DNA from: Anaerotruncus colihominis
GTDB taxonomy: Bacteria; Bacillota; Clostridia; Oscillospirales; Ruminococcaceae
DNA: 64,000 nucleotides
Reading direction: 5' to 3'
NCBI RefSeq assembly: GCF_010206195.1
Contig: NZ_VIQT01000024.1
Location: 62,001 to 126,000, forward strand
Shown here in pieces: positions 25,065-33,800 of this stretch. A program made the position numbers and the translations under genes. Position 1 is the first letter of the stretch; the number at the start of each line of letters is the position of its first letter. Below the pieces are notes generated by a model. It saw nothing but the letters and a program-made list of their open reading frames with translations. It did no database searches and was not told the DNA's origin.

Positions 25065-26180
25065 ATGGCAAAACCCATACCCTTTATGGGCCTGGCGCTG
25101 AAAAATCCTGTGATCATCGCGGCGGGGCCATGGTCGGGCGGCGCGGCGGCTATCCAAAAATGTATTGACGCGGGCGCTGCGGCCGTCATCACAGAGACGA
25201 TCGTGATGGAGGAGCCGCGGCTTTTCAGCCCGCGCATCTACTATCATGACGACGAGCTGCTCAATCTCTCACTGTATGGAAAGCGCACCCTCGAGGAATG
25301 GGAGGGCGAGGCTGAGCGTGTCCGCAAGGACGGCTGCTACCTGATTTGCAGCATTCGCGCCTCCAGCCCGTCAGAGATCGCCTATATCGCCCAAAGGACA
25401 GAACGGCTTGGCGCCGACGCGCTTCAGCTCGACCTGTATGCGCCGATGGATTCCATGATCGAGGACATCCATCTCCAGCCTGAAAAGCTTTATGAGTTTG
25501 TTCATGCCGCGGTCAGCGCCGTCTCCATTCCGGTCATGACGCGTCTGCCATACAATCTGGTCGCCAGCGCGCCCCATCTGCGCGCTGTAGAGCGTGCGGG
25601 ACTGCGCGCCGTCTGTGCGATTGAAAGCCTGCGCGCGCTTTCCGGCGTTGATCTGGAAACAAAAACAACCCTTATGCCGACCTACGGCGGCTATACAGGC
25701 CGTCACATCCGGCCCATTTCCTTGGCTGCAACAGCGACGCTCGCTCAGTTGACCGATCTGCCCATCTGCGGCGTCGGCGGTGTTGAGGATTACCGCGGCA
25801 TTCTTGAATTTATCATGCTTGGCGCCGCTGCCGCGCAGCTCGGTTCAGCCATTATGCTGCACGGCTATGATCTGATCTCCAAAACCGTGCGCGCGCTGGA
25901 GGATTGGATGGACGCGCATGGATATGACGATTACGCATCCATCACAGGCGCAGCGCTGTCGTCGCTTACCCCGTTTGAAAAGGCTGTGCACCGCCGCGCC
26001 GTCTGCCGGATGACGCAGCCTTGCAGCCGTACCGGTTGCGGGCTGTGTACGTGCGGCTGTATGTACGGCGCGCTTGTTATGGAGCCTGACGGCGTGCATC
26101 TGAACTCCTCGCAGTGTACCGGCTGCGGGCTGTGTGTCCAGCGGTGCCCGCAGGGACTGTTTTTCCTGGAAACGTTCTGA
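25065..26180 (+). CDS. PreA/dihydroorotate-dehydrogenase-like flavoprotein with C-terminal ferredoxin domain
   Basis: The protein has 371 residues. The N-terminal TIM barrel is of the DHOD/PreA kind (NPVIIAAGPWSGG, ITETIV, an FMN-phosphate site near GVGGVEDYRGILEFIMLGA and AAQLGSA). The C-terminus carries cysteine clusters, CSRTGCGLCTCGC and CTGCGLCVQRCP, the latter a 4Fe-4S motif. Electrons probably flow from ferredoxin through Fe-S to FMN; the substrate is unknown and could be a pyrimidine or another enone. AGGAGG is 8 bases before ATG 25065 and only 2 before ATG 25059, so 25065 is chosen. Confidence 0.8.
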   Translation: MAKPIPFMGLALKNPVIIAAGPWSGGAAAIQKCIDAGAAAVITETIVMEEPRLFSPRIYYHDDELLNLSLYGKRTLEEWEGEAERVRKDGCYLICSIRASSPSEIAYIAQRTERLGADALQLDLYAPMDSMIEDIHLQPEKLYEFVHAAVSAVSIPVMTRLPYNLVASAPHLRAVERAGLRAVCAIESLRALSGVDLETKTTLMPTYGGYTGRHIRPISLAATATLAQLTDLPICGVGGVEDYRGILEFIMLGAAAAQLGSAIMLHGYDLISKTVRALEDWMDAHGYDDYASITGAALSSLTPFEKAVHRRAVCRMTQPCSRTGCGLCTCGCMYGALVMEPDGVHLNSSQCTGCGLCVQRCPQGLFFLETF

Positions 26181-26189
26181 CTATAAAGA

Positions 26190-26223
26190 CAGCCGGCATT
26201 CCGCTACGGAATGCCGGCTGTTT
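26190..26223. terminator. Bidirectional terminator hairpin
   Basis: Perfect arms CAGCCGGCATTCCG and CGGAATGCCGGCTG around CTA are followed by TTT on the plus strand. It lies between the convergent PreA-like gene and the amidohydrolase. Confidence 0.8.
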
Positions 26224-26247
26224 CGAATTTTCGAACCGTACGCTGCT

Positions 26248-27657
26248 TTAATTTACCAAATCCGCTTTCAGGCCCGGCACCCTGCCGGAGGCGCTTTCCA
26301 GCAGGGCGCGCCCCACCTGATTTATATATACCGTCTTTTCTGTCTCGTCTACCCTTGTCAAATGCCCGTTACGGACAACGACAACTCCATCAACAACCAC
26401 CGTTTCCACCATGCGGGCGTCACCGCTGAGGACAATGCAGTCCACAGGGTCATTACAACCGCCTGCATATTGCATCTGATTCCAATTCATAAGGATAAAA
26501 TCGGCGGCCATCCCAGGAGCCAAATAACCAATATCATCTCTTGCAAGTGCCTTTGCCCCTCCAGCTGTCGCCATATAAAGTACGTCCTCTGCATTGGCCG
26601 AAGCATCTCCCCAGCTCAAACGGTTGAGCAGATAGGACACCCGTATCTCCTCCATCATGTTTGCGGAGTTGCTGCTGGCGGCGCCGTCCACACCAATACC
26701 GAATCGAGTTACGCCGGCGCGCAGCAGCTCCGGTACCCTGCAGGAGCCTGAACTGAGATACATATTAGAGATGGGGCAGGTTGAAATACCCGTATTCGTT
26801 TTGGCCATGAGCGTAACTTCATCATCTGAAAGATGGATGCAATGCGCATAATAAAAACGATCACCGAGCATATCATGACGGCGAAACCATTCCGCCGGGC
26901 TGCAACCAAATTTTTCCAATGTATATTCTACCTCATGACGGCTTTCGGCCAGATGCCCATGCACCATGATATCCAGCTTTTCAGCCAGGTCTATGGTCGC
27001 CCTTACAATTTCTTCCGTTTCATATTGCGCAATGCTTGGCCCGACGCCGACCCGGCACATGGAAAAACGGGAACGGTCGTGGTATTTTTTGACGAGGCGC
27101 TCCGTATCCGCCATCACTCCTTCGGTCGTATCAACGACTTCAGGCGGGACAATATCGTTTGCGACCGAATGGTACGCCCGCACCGGATGAAAACGGATTC
27201 CTAATTCCCGCGCGGCTTCAATTTCCGCATCAACCAGGCCGGTTACGCCTACCGGATGAGGATACCAGAGATCGTTGGATGTTGTAATACCTGTCTTTAA
27301 TCCATCGCCAAGGCTGGCATAAACGCCGGCGCGTGCCACATCCGTATTAAGGTTTTTATATATCTCATACATAACGGTCAGCCACGGTTCCAGCCTTAAG
27401 CCCTGCGTCGCCTTGATATTGCGTATCAGCGTTTGCCATGTATGGTGATGCGTATTTACAAAGCCGGGAAGGATAATGCGTCCTTGCGCATTTATGATCT
27501 CGTCAATCTGTATGGACCCGGCCAGTTTTGTTTCCAAATGTACGCCAACCTCTTTGACCTGATTTCCTTGGATCAGTAAATCTCCATGGCGATAACGGGT
27601 TCTCGCCTGATCCATGGTAATGATCCAGTCGGCATTTTTATACAGGACTGTTTTCAT
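26248..27657 (-). CDS. Amidohydrolase, 8-oxoguanine-deaminase/AtzB-like
   Basis: The 469-residue amidohydrolase-superfamily enzyme has the metal ligands HxH in GFVNTHHHTW, a GHLAE block, HCIHLS, an ISTCPISNMYL segment and the last Asp in GIGVDGAASS. These features fit the subtype I deaminases of the AtzB/TrzN/8-oxoguanine deaminase branch, which remove amino groups from purine- or triazine-like rings. It is the promoter-distal gene of a minus-strand cluster with a nucleobase permease and a C-N hydrolase. Confidence 0.85.
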   Translation of the reverse strand: MKTVLYKNADWIITMDQARTRYRHGDLLIQGNQVKEVGVHLETKLAGSIQIDEIINAQGRIILPGFVNTHHHTWQTLIRNIKATQGLRLEPWLTVMYEIYKNLNTDVARAGVYASLGDGLKTGITTSNDLWYPHPVGVTGLVDAEIEAARELGIRFHPVRAYHSVANDIVPPEVVDTTEGVMADTERLVKKYHDRSRFSMCRVGVGPSIAQYETEEIVRATIDLAEKLDIMVHGHLAESRHEVEYTLEKFGCSPAEWFRRHDMLGDRFYYAHCIHLSDDEVTLMAKTNTGISTCPISNMYLSSGSCRVPELLRAGVTRFGIGVDGAASSNSANMMEEIRVSYLLNRLSWGDASANAEDVLYMATAGGAKALARDDIGYLAPGMAADFILMNWNQMQYAGGCNDPVDCIVLSGDARMVETVVVDGVVVVRNGHLTRVDETEKTVYINQVGRALLESASGRVPGLKADLVN

Positions 27658-27685
27658 ATAAATTTTCTCCTTCCCAGATCATTCC

Positions 27686-28996
27686 TTATACAGATTCTTC
27701 CATCTTCTTTTCCCTCAACAGCAGACTTAAAACCACTGCGGTGATCGCCGTTCCCGGCACGCCACTGAGGATGGATGAAACCCAGAAAGGAAAGGCCGAA
27801 AGGGCATCGGCAACCATACTGAATCCTACCCCTACCGCCAGTGAAACGCCGACAATCGTTGTAGTGCGAGCATCCAATTCGCTTCCCTTGATGACGTTCA
27901 TGCCGGATACAAGTATCGTGCCAAAGGCAGTCAGCGCAACGCCGCCAAGGACAGGCTCCGGGATTGCGGAAAAAACAGCGCAAAGCTTTGGGCATAAGCC
28001 GCACAACGCGACAACCACACCGGCTATCGCTGTAATAAACCTGCTGGTTACGCCGGAGATCCCGCACAATCCAATATTGGCACTGCCCGATATCGTCGGA
28101 ACCATATTAAAGGCGGACGAAATTACGCTGCTGATACCTTGAGCCAGAATACCGCCGCGCGTCTCCCGATCAGAAGGCAAGCGATTCTGCGCAAGCATGG
28201 CCGCCGACGCCTGATCCCCCATGAGCTCCACCAGTGCAAAAAAGCTGAGAACTGTAATTGTAATAATCGGTCCAACCTCAAATCGGATTCCAAAGTGAAG
28301 CGGCTGAGGTACACGAACCCAGGCTTCCGTCGCAATTGCGGAAAGGTCTAGCTTTCCAAATCCGGCACTGATTGCTGACATCACCAGAATCGCGATCAGG
28401 GGCGACGCCTTGGACAGAAAATTTTTTCTGCCGAAATGATTTAAAAGTACCATGATAAGAATAGTTCCAAAGGCCAGCATTAGGTTCACTGGGTCTCCAT
28501 AGTCTACTGAACCGGTACCGCCGGCGCAATATCCGATACCCACTCCGCAAAGGCTGAGGCCCAGCGCCATGACAACTGCGCCTGTAATGTACGGTTTAAA
28601 CAGGCGGGACAGCTGTTTATGGAACACAATCCACAGGAATAGGGTAACAATGCTGCCAATAAGGCAAGCGCCCGTAAAGACATCCAACCCATATTGCATT
28701 CCAAACGCAATACCCGGTGCTACAAATACAAAACTGCATTCAAGCGGTATCGGCAGCTTTGCACCAATCGGCCCGGCTCCTATCGTTTGCAGAATTGTCG
28801 CAATCCCGGTAACAAGCAAGCATCCTGCAACCAAAATTGTAATTTCAGCGGCATTCAGCCCTATCCCCCCTCCAATTAGCAACGGAACCGGCAATACGTT
28901 AAAAATCAGCACAACAATTTGTTGAATACTGAGCGGAATCGCTTCGCCTGCGGGTGGACACTCGTTCAATGTATAACCGCGTGCTATTTTTTTCAT
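27686..28996 (-). CDS. Uracil/xanthine permease family transporter (NCS2)
   Basis: The 436-residue protein has around a dozen or more TM segments. It shows the NCS2 hallmark QIGLLxx-like region near the start (SIQQIVVLIFNVLPVPLLIGGG) and the conserved TM10 segment around NIGLCGISGVTSRFITAIAG. Members co-transport nucleobases with H+ or Na+. ATG 28996 follows AAGGGGAT; the frame extends upstream without a site. It lies between the deaminase-like and C-N hydrolase genes, so it is probably the uptake system for their substrate. Confidence 0.9.
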   Translation of the reverse strand: MKKIARGYTLNECPPAGEAIPLSIQQIVVLIFNVLPVPLLIGGGIGLNAAEITILVAGCLLVTGIATILQTIGAGPIGAKLPIPLECSFVFVAPGIAFGMQYGLDVFTGACLIGSIVTLFLWIVFHKQLSRLFKPYITGAVVMALGLSLCGVGIGYCAGGTGSVDYGDPVNLMLAFGTILIMVLLNHFGRKNFLSKASPLIAILVMSAISAGFGKLDLSAIATEAWVRVPQPLHFGIRFEVGPIITITVLSFFALVELMGDQASAAMLAQNRLPSDRETRGGILAQGISSVISSAFNMVPTISGSANIGLCGISGVTSRFITAIAGVVVALCGLCPKLCAVFSAIPEPVLGGVALTAFGTILVSGMNVIKGSELDARTTTIVGVSLAVGVGFSMVADALSAFPFWVSSILSGVPGTAITAVVLSLLLREKKMEESV

Positions 28997-29122
28997 ATTC
29001 AATATCCCCTTTTTAAGTACGAATTTCGTCTCGATTCTGCATGTAACCCTGTACACACAGAAACGGTCAGGCAGCAATCCGTGAGGCTTTTTTTCAAAAA
29101 ATCGGGAAATTATTCGACCTGC

Positions 29123-30071
29123 TTATCGGGGAGGATCAGGCTCATCTTGTTCACCCCCATAAGTATAAGCATTGTACTGGCAGCGCGTCTCGCCACGGCC
29201 GCCCAGATCGCGGCATGACGCGCCCCGATGCCGGAACGAATACAAAAACGTATTGGTTACACTGCTCTCATGAAGCTTGTCAACCAGGCCGGGATACAGA
29301 TCCGCCTTGACAATATAGGGGACGCCGGCCGGCGCCTTTGTGATGACGTTGCCGTCCGGCGCAACGATCATACTCATTCCAAACGCGGAGCACGCCGCTT
29401 CCACGCCGACACAGTTAACTGCGACAACATAACACTGGTTGCAGTAAGCACCCATTTTGTTTGTGATATCCCACCCGTTTTCCCACGGGCTCATGTAATG
29501 GGTCGGGCGCACAATGATGTTCGCGCCATTGTAAGCGGCTTCGCGCCAGATCTCGGGATAATCGCCATCAGCGCAAACGATCGTCGCAATTTTCGATCCC
29601 TTTGGACCGGGCGTAACAGGGCATTCCCAACCGGGATAATGGCGTTCCGTTGGAATCCATGGATTCATTTTGACATACCGATGAACAACCTCGCCCTGAT
29701 CATTGATCATGATTGCGCAGTTACCGGGGCTGTCGTGTCCATCGAGCTTCAGAATTACGCTGAAAATACCCCAAACGTGCAGGCGTGTGCAGGCCTCACG
29801 CAGACCGCGTGATTTCAGGTGAATCAAGCGTCAAGACAACGTTTAGCCGCTTGGTCGGGTGCATCCCCTGTACAGCGAATTCCGGGGTAACAAACAGGTC
29901 ATAACCTGGAAATCCCCTCGCGCCCGTTTCCATGTACTGGATGATGGTATCAATGTTGCGGTTGACCTCCTCCATACAATCCGCATGGATCGGTTCGAGC
30001 TGTGCACAGACGACGCTTAGCACCTCTGATTCAACCTTTCCTCCGACGCCGTGGCTGCTTCCGACGATCAT
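29123..30071 (-). pseudogene. Carbon-nitrogen hydrolase (formamidase/amidase-like), frameshifted
   Basis: Two overlapping frames together make one nitrilase-superfamily protein. The 5' part (30071 to about 29805) carries the catalytic Glu in TPEFAVQG. The 3' part (about 29805 to 29123) carries Lys in RYVKMNPW and Cys in IVCADGDYPEIW. Between them the frame breaks by one base: restoring the frame near 29804 (removal of one base) joins EITR to LREACTRLHVWGIFS. AAGGAGGG precedes the ATG at 30071. It is either a recent inactivation, a sequencing error, or phase variation. An intact enzyme would hydrolyse formamide-like or carbamoyl products of ring opening. Confidence 0.8.
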
Positions 30072-30144
30072 AAAAATCCCTCCTTTTTTATGAAACAAAT
30101 CTGTAACAGGTTCTAAAAAAAACCTGCCTACAAGACTTTTTCCT

Positions 30145-30181
30145 TAAAGATATTTTTGTAAATCTTACAAAAATATCTTTA
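30145..30181. promoter_or_regulatory. AT-rich 17-bp perfect dyad in divergent intergenic region
   Basis: TAAAGATATTTTTGTAA and its exact complement are separated by ATC. It lies between the divergent C-N hydrolase and cytosine-deaminase-like genes. Further TGTGTTA/TAACACA motifs follow at about 30197-30230. It is a good candidate for an operator shared by both transcription units, although no regulator gene is adjacent. Confidence 0.6.
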
Positions 30182-30315
30182 CTTTCACGACTAATTGTGT
30201 TATTCTTTGTGTAACAAAATGTAACACATCTTCAACCCAAAGTCAAGTATGAATCAAAAAAATCATACTGTGGCGTACCCAAACCCATAACAAGGCATTA
30301 ACAGGAGGAAATAAT

Positions 30316-31551
30316 ATGCAACTGTTGATTCAAAACGCGAAGCTGCGCGGCCGCGACGGTACGGTCGATATCCAAATTGAAAACGGCCGTATCAAACACA
30401 TTGCGCCAAAAATTGAGGATGCACAGGGCGAGGTAATCGACGCGCGCGGAAAATTGACGACGCCGTCCCTGATCGATCCGCATATCCATCTCGATAAGGT
30501 CAATGTATTCGATGTTGTCCGTCCGAACAAAAGCGGTACGCTCAAAGAAGCGATCGAAATCCTGTGGGATCAAAAGCGTATCTACACCGTCAATGATATC
30601 GTTGCGCGCGGCGAGGACGTCGTGCAAAAGGCGATCAAAAACGGCACGCTCGCCATCCGTACGCACGTCGATGTTGATACGATCGGCGGTCTGCGCCCGC
30701 TTGAAGGCGTTCTCGCGCTACGTGAAAAATATAAGAACGTTGTCGACATTCAGATTGTCGCCTTTCCACAGGAGGGTATTGTCAAGGACCCGGGCTGTGA
30801 CAAGCTGATGTGGGAGGCTATGGAGGCCGGAGCCGATGTCGTGGGCGGTATGCCCGCCAATGAAAACTGCCCCGCTGACAGCCTTGCACATGTGAAGCTC
30901 TGTTTTGACATCGCCGAAAAGTACAACGCCGAGATCGATATGCACGTCGATGAAACAGACGATCCGTTTTTCCGCACGCTTGAGATGGTCGCAGACGAAA
31001 CGCTTGTGCGTGGCTGGCAAAACCGCGTGACAGCGGGCCATACCTGCGCGCTGGCCGCTTATGATGATCATTATGCGTCCTATGTGATCGATAAAGTCAA
31101 AAAGGCCGGCGTTCATATCATCACAAACCCTGTCACCAATCTGATGCTCCAGGGACGCGGCGACAAACAGCCGATCCGCCGCGGCATTACGCGTGTTAAG
31201 GAGCTGCTTGCAGCCGGAGTCAATGTCTCTTACGGACAGGATTGTGTCAAGGATACGTTTTACCCCTATGGCAGCGGCGATATGCTCCAGGTTGCGAATG
31301 TAGTTGCACATGCCGCACAGATGAGCTTGCCCCATGAAATCGAAAAGGTCTATGACATGATTACATACGACGCCAACCGTATCCTGAAGCTGGATGGCTA
31401 TGGGATTGAAGAGGGCTGCCGCGCCAATCTTGTGATCGTCAACGCCGACGACGCGCGCGACGCCATCCGTTTGAATCCGGAACGTCTGTATGTCATCCGT
31501 GACGGGCGTATCGTTGCCAAAACCGCCGTCGATACACAGCTTTTTCTCTGA
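30316..31551 (+). CDS. Cytosine-deaminase/AtzC-like amidohydrolase
   Basis: The 411-residue metal-dependent hydrolase has DPHIHLDK (HxH, and the LDK typical of the CodA/AtzC group), HVDVD, HVDETDDPFF, AGHTCAL and the metal Asp in YGQDCVKD. This subtype deaminates cytosine, isocytosine, creatinine or N-isopropylammelide. AGGAGG lies 9 bases upstream. It is divergent from the frameshifted C-N hydrolase and belongs functionally to the nucleobase-like catabolic cluster. Confidence 0.87.
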   Translation: MQLLIQNAKLRGRDGTVDIQIENGRIKHIAPKIEDAQGEVIDARGKLTTPSLIDPHIHLDKVNVFDVVRPNKSGTLKEAIEILWDQKRIYTVNDIVARGEDVVQKAIKNGTLAIRTHVDVDTIGGLRPLEGVLALREKYKNVVDIQIVAFPQEGIVKDPGCDKLMWEAMEAGADVVGGMPANENCPADSLAHVKLCFDIAEKYNAEIDMHVDETDDPFFRTLEMVADETLVRGWQNRVTAGHTCALAAYDDHYASYVIDKVKKAGVHIITNPVTNLMLQGRGDKQPIRRGITRVKELLAAGVNVSYGQDCVKDTFYPYGSGDMLQVANVVAHAAQMSLPHEIEKVYDMITYDANRILKLDGYGIEEGCRANLVIVNADDARDAIRLNPERLYVIRDGRIVAKTAVDTQLFL

Positions 31552-31580
31552 TTTGCCATTACTTCTTCTTTTCCATATCG

Positions 31581-31622
31581 CCATGGGGACCAGCCGCTGA
31601 ACCGAGCGGCCGGTCCCCATGG
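31581..31622 (+). terminator. Terminator after the CodA-like gene
   Basis: A long hairpin pairs CCATGGGGACC with GGTCCCCATGG, with an inner GCCGCT/AGCGGC, and is followed by TTTTA. Confidence 0.8.
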
Positions 31623-31629
31623 TTTTATC

Positions 31630-31920
31630 CGCATACCTTTTTTAAAAAAAAGGTATGCCAAAAAACTTTCCGGCTTTTTTGAAAAAAAGCCTCGGCAAAA
31701 AACTTTAGCCGGCTGCGCCGCGAATAGTGGGTTGGTGCTACATAATTTGATTTACGCCGCGGCGATCAAAGGTTTTCGCCCGCCTTTTGGAGAAGGCAGC
31801 GCCCTAAACTCCGCGCAGCCGGTACGCGGACTGCAAGCGCCAACCTCCCCGCCATCATCGGAAAACAACGGCCGCTCCGCGAAACGCGGAGCGGCCGAAC
31901 CTGCCAGTTTTTAAATCTTT
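31630..31920. repeat. Repeat-rich non-coding region
   Basis: It contains GGCATACC-type A/T-loop hairpins, two copies of a unit with GGCTTTTTTGAAAAAA...AAAAAACTTT, and the tail GGCTGCGCCGCGAATAG that recurs after the tandem repeats at 33641-33800. A 13-bp hairpin (31869-31897, CGGCCGCTCCGCG/CGCGGAGCGGCCG) follows. No gene is supported. Confidence 0.6.
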
Positions 31921-32080
31921 AGGGCTTGTTTGAAAATAAAGGAATTGCTGGATTTTTCGCAGACAGCTGGAGAATGCAAGGCAAAAACACAGGAATCCTT
32001 TCGGATTCCAAGGCTTTTTAACGCAGCATTCACCCCTGCTTTTGGAAAAAGATGGGGATTTTGATTTTTCAATCAGCCCT
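31921..32080. mobile_element. MITE-like element (160 bp) overlapping a gene end
   Basis: The imperfect terminal inverted repeats are AGGGCTTGTTTGAAAA and TTTTTCAATCAGCCCT. The interior has no coding capacity but contains a hairpin around GGAATCC-TTTC-GGATTCC. An internally deleted copy lies at 20529-20603 and a solo end at 17056. The right end supplies the TGA stop of the neighbouring DUF4870-like gene. No transposase gene is in view, so mobilisation in trans is inferred. Confidence 0.65.
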
Positions 32081-32543
32081 GGATGTTGGCTGGCGGAAAT
32101 TTGCTGACAAGCGCCTGCGCAATGCCGCCGATCAACGGGATATTGTACACCTGATAGCCATACGATTTAACCATTGCAATGATGCTGAATACCAGGATCG
32201 CGATGCTGATCGCCAAAGAAACAATCCCCAGCACACCAAGAACGCCGAAAGTCGCAGCGGCCGACCCTGCGGCAACTGCCGCCCCGGTACCGACCACCGT
32301 CAGGATTGCAATAATCACTGTTACCACAAACGAGATCAGGTTCAGCACAAACGCCTGCATTGCATGGAATTTGACCAAGCCGCTTTCCTTCTCCAGGAAT
32401 ACAATCACGAGCGGCAGAAGCCAGGCGACGTATTTGACGACTGGAATTAATCCGCCGACAAACGTCACAAGGTAACAAAGCAATGCCATAATATTGGCGT
32501 CCAGTCCACCAAGGCTGGAGCGATGCGGTTGATAAGTGTTCAT
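32073..32543 (-). CDS. DUF4870-like small integral membrane protein
   Basis: The 156-residue protein has three to four hydrophobic segments and the characteristic LLCYLVTFVGGLIPVVKY and FVKFHAMQAF-like (GLVKFHAMQAFVLN) motifs of the DUF4870/Tic20-like family, whose function is unknown. ATG 32543 is preferred, with GGAGGA 8 bases upstream. Its stop codon falls within the terminal repeat of a MITE-like element, so its C-terminus may have been altered by the insertion. Confidence 0.8.
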   Translation of the reverse strand: MNTYQPHRSSLGGLDANIMALLCYLVTFVGGLIPVVKYVAWLLPLVIVFLEKESGLVKFHAMQAFVLNLISFVVTVIIAILTVVGTGAAVAAGSAAATFGVLGVLGIVSLAISIAILVFSIIAMVKSYGYQVYNIPLIGGIAQALVSKFPPANIQG

Positions 32544-32763
32544 TTCTGATATCCTCCTCAAATGATAATTTGTTCAATTACACCGCAGCAGCAAGCCCAA
32601 TGGGCTTATTGTGCCGCAAAGCAACAGTAAAACCAACAAAGCTGATTTTAGCTGCGGTGTAATATGCGCCGTCTGCTACTTTTCGCATATTGTATCATAT
32701 ATTGATGAATCTGAAAAGCCGCGTCAGCAAAATTCAAGTAAAGCCGCGCTAAATTGTTATTTT

Positions 32764-33627
32764 TCACAAAATTTCATATCCTTTCAATACGACATTCTGC
32801 GATAGCCATGGCAGGCATTTCTCCAACATGACGCCATACCGTGTATCTGTCCCATAGCTGAAAGTTGTTTTAATCGCCAATTCAATAAAGCGCGTCGCGC
32901 GCTCTATGGCGATCGGAAAGCTGTCGCCGTTCATCATCCCGCCAGTCAGCACGCTTGCAAAAATATCGCCTGTTCCAGGATAAGATGTAGGCACATAGTC
33001 GTAAGGCACCCGCCAATAGGCATTGCGCGCGCGGTCATAGCCCACGTTCACATAACCGCCCTGCATTGTCTCCACGCCTGTAATCACAACGTATTGCGGG
33101 CTTAATTCCGAAAGCCGCGCAAGCATACTTTTGAGTGCCTGCCGTGTCTGCGGCTCAAAGCGGTACGGCTCGCCAAGCAGGACAGACGCTTCCGTCGGAT
33201 TAGGCGTGATCACATCGGCCGATCTGACGAGCGCACGCATACGCGACATCAATTCCGGCGTACAGGTTCGGTATGGCTTTCCATGATCGCCCATAACCGG
33301 ATCGACAACAGCCAATGCGTCCGGATACGCCGCGATAAACGCTTCAACATCGTCAGCCTGCGCGGGACTTGACAGAAACCCGGAATATACCGCCTCGAAA
33401 CCAAGCTCCAAACGCTGGTAATGCTCCAGGCTCGGCCGGATATAATCGGTCAGGTCGCGGTATTCCACATCGCCCAGCCCGCCAGTGTGTGTTGAAAGCA
33501 CTGCCGTGGGCACAGGACAGACCTGCGCGCCCATTGCTGAAAGCGTTGGGATAACAACTGCCAGGGAGCTGCGTCCAAAGCCGGCCAGCCCATGGATTGC
33601 CGCAACGCGCGGAGGTCTCTTTTCCAT
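32764..33627 (-). CDS. pdxY: Pyridoxamine/pyridoxal kinase
   Basis: The 287-residue ribokinase-fold protein has AIHGLAGFGRSSLAVVIP at the start, DPVMGDHGKPY, ITPNPTEASVLLG, and the GTGD anion hole with catalytic Asp (SYPGTGDIFASVL). This is the PdxY-type layout of B6-vitamer salvage kinases that make PLP or PMP. The family is well recognised, while the exact substrate preference is inferred. It is monocistronic, followed on the right by tandem repeats that cover its upstream region. Confidence 0.88.
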   Translation of the reverse strand: MEKRPPRVAAIHGLAGFGRSSLAVVIPTLSAMGAQVCPVPTAVLSTHTGGLGDVEYRDLTDYIRPSLEHYQRLELGFEAVYSGFLSSPAQADDVEAFIAAYPDALAVVDPVMGDHGKPYRTCTPELMSRMRALVRSADVITPNPTEASVLLGEPYRFEPQTRQALKSMLARLSELSPQYVVITGVETMQGGYVNVGYDRARNAYWRVPYDYVPTSYPGTGDIFASVLTGGMMNGDSFPIAIERATRFIELAIKTTFSYGTDTRYGVMLEKCLPWLSQNVVLKGYEIL

Positions 33628-33640
33628 TTTTCTCTCCCCC

Positions 33641-33800
33641 TCCGGCCTTTTTGAAAAAAGGCCTCAGCGAAAAACTTTAGTCGGCTGCGCTCCAGCCTTT
33701 TTGAAAAAAGGCCTCAGCGAAAAACTTTAGTCGGCTGCGCTCCAGCCTTTTTGAAAAAAGGCTTCGGCGAAAAACTTTAGTCGGCTGCGCCGCGAATAGC
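33641..33800. repeat. Three tandem 50-bp repeats
   Basis: Copies start at about 33641, 33691 and 33741 with an exact 50-bp period. Each contains a hairpin GCCTTTTT-GA-AAAAAGGC, then CAGCGAAAAACTTTAGTCGGCTGCG. The third copy differs by a few bases and runs into CCGCGAATAGCGGG. Related units lie at 31655-31730. Immediate adjacency without spacers excludes CRISPR. The hairpin-T structure suggests multiplied terminators. Confidence 0.8.

Noticed and set aside
31732-31914. 60-codon frame in the repeat region
   Set aside because: It consists of repeat and hairpin sequence, without a ribosome-binding site.
33641-33790. CRISPR array
   Set aside because: The repeats are directly adjacent with an exact 50-bp period and no variable spacers; no cas genes are present.
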